Below, in pieces: positions 31,776 through 33,598 of a stretch of 33,598 bases of DNA. The stretch spans positions 1 through 33,598 of IMG/VR virus record IMGVR_UViG_3300046474_000293, one strand, 5' to 3'. How positions within the stretch are numbered: position 1 is the first letter of the stretch; each line of letters starts with the position of its first letter. The DNA comes from a virus. The notes below the pieces were generated by a model. It worked only from the letters and a program-made list of their open reading frames with translations. It did no database searches and had not been told where the DNA came from. The translations under genes and the position numbers were made by a program.

Positions 31776-32675
31776 ATGACAGATTCTAGAAAACAAAATC
31801 CTGATTGGTTTAACTTCCAAGAAGAAATATGCGAGCATTTTATCAACCTTGGTGCAAATGCATCTACAAATGTTAAAGTTGACGGTGTAAGAGGTCCATC
31901 AAATATCGATGTCCTTGTAGAGTCAAAACACCTAGGTACAGATTTTAAATGGTTAGTAGAAGCCAAGCACTGGAAGAGTAAAGTTACAAAAGAAATAGTA
32001 CATGCTTTTTCTAACGTTGTGCAAAATACTGGTTCAGATCGAGGGTTTATTATTTCAAAAGTTGGCTTTCAATCTGGAGCGTTTGAAGCAGCAACCATGT
32101 CAAATATAAGTCTTTATACATTTGAAGAACTTAAAAAAAATACAAACCATTTATTTTTGACGAACATACTTAAACAATATTTGAACAGAACAATAATCTT
32201 AAGCACAAGGTATTGGTCTCATGATAAGTCAGTGAGAATCAAGTATAAATTAAGATTTGAAATTTGGGATTTTGAAGAGATTTTCTCATGTGGTGTTTTA
32301 CTGGGGATGATCGCAGAGATAATTACACGAGATGAAATTACTTACCCGTTTACCATGTTAGATTTTAAAGAATCCCCCATCAATACGATCAATAGTTTTA
32401 ATGACTTAATAAACTGGCTAAATTTCAACCTAAACAATTTAGATAATAAAATTTTGCAAGCGGAAATACTAATGTTTAAAAATAACGACTTCAGGCCTGA
32501 ATATAGTTATTTAACTCCAGATGTGATGTTGATCGCTAAACAGAAAAAATTCGATAGCATATTTGACTCAAGTATTATCCCTGAGAAAGAATTAAAATTA
32601 TTAATGAATGCTAGGGAAGAATTAATTAGGTGGAAAGAATTCGAGAAGCAATATGATAAAAAAAATCCGTTGTAA
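31776..32675 (+). CDS. Mrr-like PD-(D/E)xK endonuclease, cargo gene
   Basis: The product is 299 aa from ATG at 31776, which has GAGGG 8 nt upstream; the frame extends to a TTG at 31713 overlapping int. Residues 12-110 are the nuclease fold: E20, then D45 in SNIDVLVES, and E62-A-K64 in WLVEAKHW, followed by the helix with VHAFSNVVQNTGSDRGFIIS and GFQSGAFEAA. This is the Mrr/type IV restriction catalytic layout. The C-terminal two thirds are AT-rich with no recognised domain (possible target or sensor module). It lies between int and attR, where accessory genes load in P2-like phages. The catalytic core is clear; the anti-phage role is inferred. Confidence 0.75.
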   Translation: MTDSRKQNPDWFNFQEEICEHFINLGANASTNVKVDGVRGPSNIDVLVESKHLGTDFKWLVEAKHWKSKVTKEIVHAFSNVVQNTGSDRGFIISKVGFQSGAFEAATMSNISLYTFEELKKNTNHLFLTNILKQYLNRTIILSTRYWSHDKSVRIKYKLRFEIWDFEEIFSCGVLLGMIAEIITRDEITYPFTMLDFKESPINTINSFNDLINWLNFNLNNLDNKILQAEILMFKNNDFRPEYSYLTPDVMLIAKQKKFDSIFDSSIIPEKELKLLMNAREELIRWKEFEKQYDKKNPL

Positions 32676-32806
32676 CAATTTGAAGTTAGAGATTGGCAGA
32701 GTTAAAAATAAAAATTCCTATAAAATTTCATAGAAAAGCTTTAACTTAAGATTTTTATTGCATTATACAAACATAGTTGCGGTGGGATAAGTGCTTTTAC
32801 GGTAGA
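32676..32806. other. AT-rich gap, nothing recognised
   Basis: About 130 bp after the nuclease gene. A TTATAC hexamer near 32763 could be a -10 for rightward transcription toward ybbO but has no clear partner. No gene or hairpin of note is seen. Confidence 0.4.
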
Positions 32807-32904
32807 AGTCAAAGTTACAATGATTTAGGCTCACTTTTCGCCCGATCATTTAGAAGGCGCAACGACGAAAAATCCGCTGGCCTTGATTGATGTGACTGCG
32901 GATT
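32807..32904 (+). pseudogene. int': duplicated 3' end of integrase, catalytic Tyr codon lost
   Basis: This repeats the end of int (31615-31685) at DNA level: after an ATG ATT pair, the Tyr codon TAC has become TAG, followed by AHFSPDHLEGATTKNPL, then a different ending ALIDVTAD and TAA (32902-32904, approximately). It lacks everything upstream, so it is an inert remnant. It is followed immediately by the arm-type repeat, as would be the ancestral integrase end. Confidence 0.85.
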
Positions 32905-32907
32905 AAA

Positions 32908-32926
32908 TGGCGACAAAATGGCGGCA
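32908..32926 (+). repeat. integrase arm-type repeat, right copy
   Basis: TGGCGACAAAATGGCGGCA matches the left copy (190-208) at 18 of 19 positions, in the same orientation. It starts three bases after the stop of the integrase remnant and 91 bp before the attR core. Confidence 0.6.
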
Positions 32927-33016
32927 GAGAGTGTCAACTCATAGATACTGAAGGCATACATAAATTGGTTAAATCATTAATTAGTAATAATTTTTCATAT
33001 TAATCAAGGATGTATT

Positions 33017-33029
33017 AAGTTATGCAAAA
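33017..33029 (+). other. attR: attR core, 13-bp direct repeat
   Basis: AAGTTATGCAAAA is identical to attL (115-127). The core contains the ATG at 33022 used by the truncated ybbO. Right boundary of the prophage. Confidence 0.8.
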
Positions 33030-33598
33030 AATCATAGTAATAACCGGCTGTTCCAGCGGAATTGGCCTGGTCGCCGCCAACGATTTACTGCGTCGTGGCT
33101 ATCACATTTATGCGGCCTGTCGTAAGCCAGCAGACGTGGCGCGGATGAATGAACTGGGCTTTACCGGCATTCAACTCGATTTGAACGACAGCGAGAGCGT
33201 TGAGCGCGCCGCAGCAGAAATCCTCACCCTCAGCGAAGGGCGCGTATTCGGCCTGTTTAATAACGGCGGCTACGGCGTGTATGGCCCGCTGGAGTCGATT
33301 TCCCGTCAGCAGATGGAACAGCAGTTCGCCACCAATCTGTTTGGCACCCACCAGCTGACCACCCTACTTTTGCCGGCATTGCGCGCCAGTGGCCAGGCGC
33401 GGATTGTGAATACCAGTTCGGTTTTAGGGCTGATTTCCACACCCGGTCGCGGCACCTATGCCGCCAGTAAATATGCGCTGGAAGCCTGGTCCGATGCGCT
33501 GCGGATGGAGCTGCACGGCAGCGGCATTCGCGTCAGTCTGATTGAACCGGGTCCGATTAAAACCCGCTTTACCGATAATGTCAGCCAGGGGCAGTCAG
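33022..33598 (+). CDS. ybbO: YbbO, SDR-family oxidoreductase (partial, 3' end outside window)
   Basis: The visible 192 codons start MQKIIVITGCSSGIG (Rossmann TGxxxGIG, residues 8-15) and carry S132/S133 and Y146-x3-K150 (TYAASKYALEAW), the SDR catalytic set. The NNAG motif reads NNGG here. E. coli YbbO is an NADP(H)-dependent aldehyde/retinaldehyde-type reductase. The prophage removed the 13-residue leader that overlapped tesA; translation must now use the ATG at 33022, with AAGGA 11 nt upstream supplied by phage DNA. Coupling to tesA is lost. Confidence 0.9.
   Translation, partial: MQKIIVITGCSSGIGLVAANDLLRRGYHIYAACRKPADVARMNELGFTGIQLDLNDSESVERAAAEILTLSEGRVFGLFNNGGYGVYGPLESISRQQMEQQFATNLFGTHQLTTLLLPALRASGQARIVNTSSVLGLISTPGRGTYAASKYALEAWSDALRMELHGSGIRVSLIEPGPIKTRFTDNVSQGQS

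Noticed and set aside
1-33598. tRNA genes, CRISPR arrays or insertion sequences
   Set aside because: No cloverleaf-like sequence, regularly spaced repeats or transposase was seen. The attachment site is in a protein gene, not a tRNA.

Overview
The window holds one essentially complete P2/186-type temperate phage (Peduovirinae, tailed myophage) integrated into an enterobacterial chromosome. Host sequence shows at both edges. Positions 2-88 are the last codons of tesA, and 33022-33598 is the start of ybbO (short-chain dehydrogenase), the gene that follows tesA in E. coli and relatives. The GC-rich, Enterobacterales-like codon use and these two host genes point to the Enterobacteriaceae/Erwiniaceae; I cannot name the genus. 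The phage entered inside the 5' end of ybbO. A 13-bp direct repeat (115-127 and 33017-33029) marks attL and attR, and the original ybbO start, which overlapped the tesA stop, is stranded at 81-179.

Layout from left to right (most late genes on the minus strand): ogr activator; tail genes D, U, T, E/E' (with a -1 frameshift), FII, FI; tail-fibre assembly protein and a short tail fibre; baseplate and spike genes I, J, W, V; a plus-strand HEPN-type cargo gene (11148-12590); S, R; lysis genes (LysC, LysB, SAR endolysin, small holin); X; head genes L, M, N, O; then, on the plus strand, terminase P and portal Q. Next comes a minus-strand two-gene cargo module (DUF3696-type AAA ATPase plus a protein I do not recognise, 21123-24111), then cos (about 24320-24338). 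Two small genes behind a LexA box follow, then the early/replication operon: gpA, Dam methylase, DksA/TraR-type zinc protein, DUF2732, DUF5347, Fil, CII and Cox/Apl. The 186-type CI repressor and the integrase run divergently. Beyond the integrase is a third cargo gene, an Mrr-like PD-(D/E)xK endonuclease, followed by a duplicated, broken integrase tail.

Regulation can largely be read from the DNA. TGT-N12-ACA Ogr sites lie upstream of FI, upstream of V and between divergent O and P. An inverted repeat between cox and cI looks like the CI operator. Similar half-sites lie about 300 bp away and in front of ogr, as in phage 186. A near-consensus LexA box suggests SOS-linked induction. Arm-type TGGCGACA repeats and an IHF consensus sit beside the att cores.

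The main interest is three AT-rich cargo loci in one 32.9-kb prophage: HEPN protein, ATPase plus unknown partner, and Mrr-like nuclease. All three look like anti-phage genes. Each one borders a core gene (S, Q, int) whose end has been altered, which suggests cassette swapping by recombination inside conserved flanking genes.
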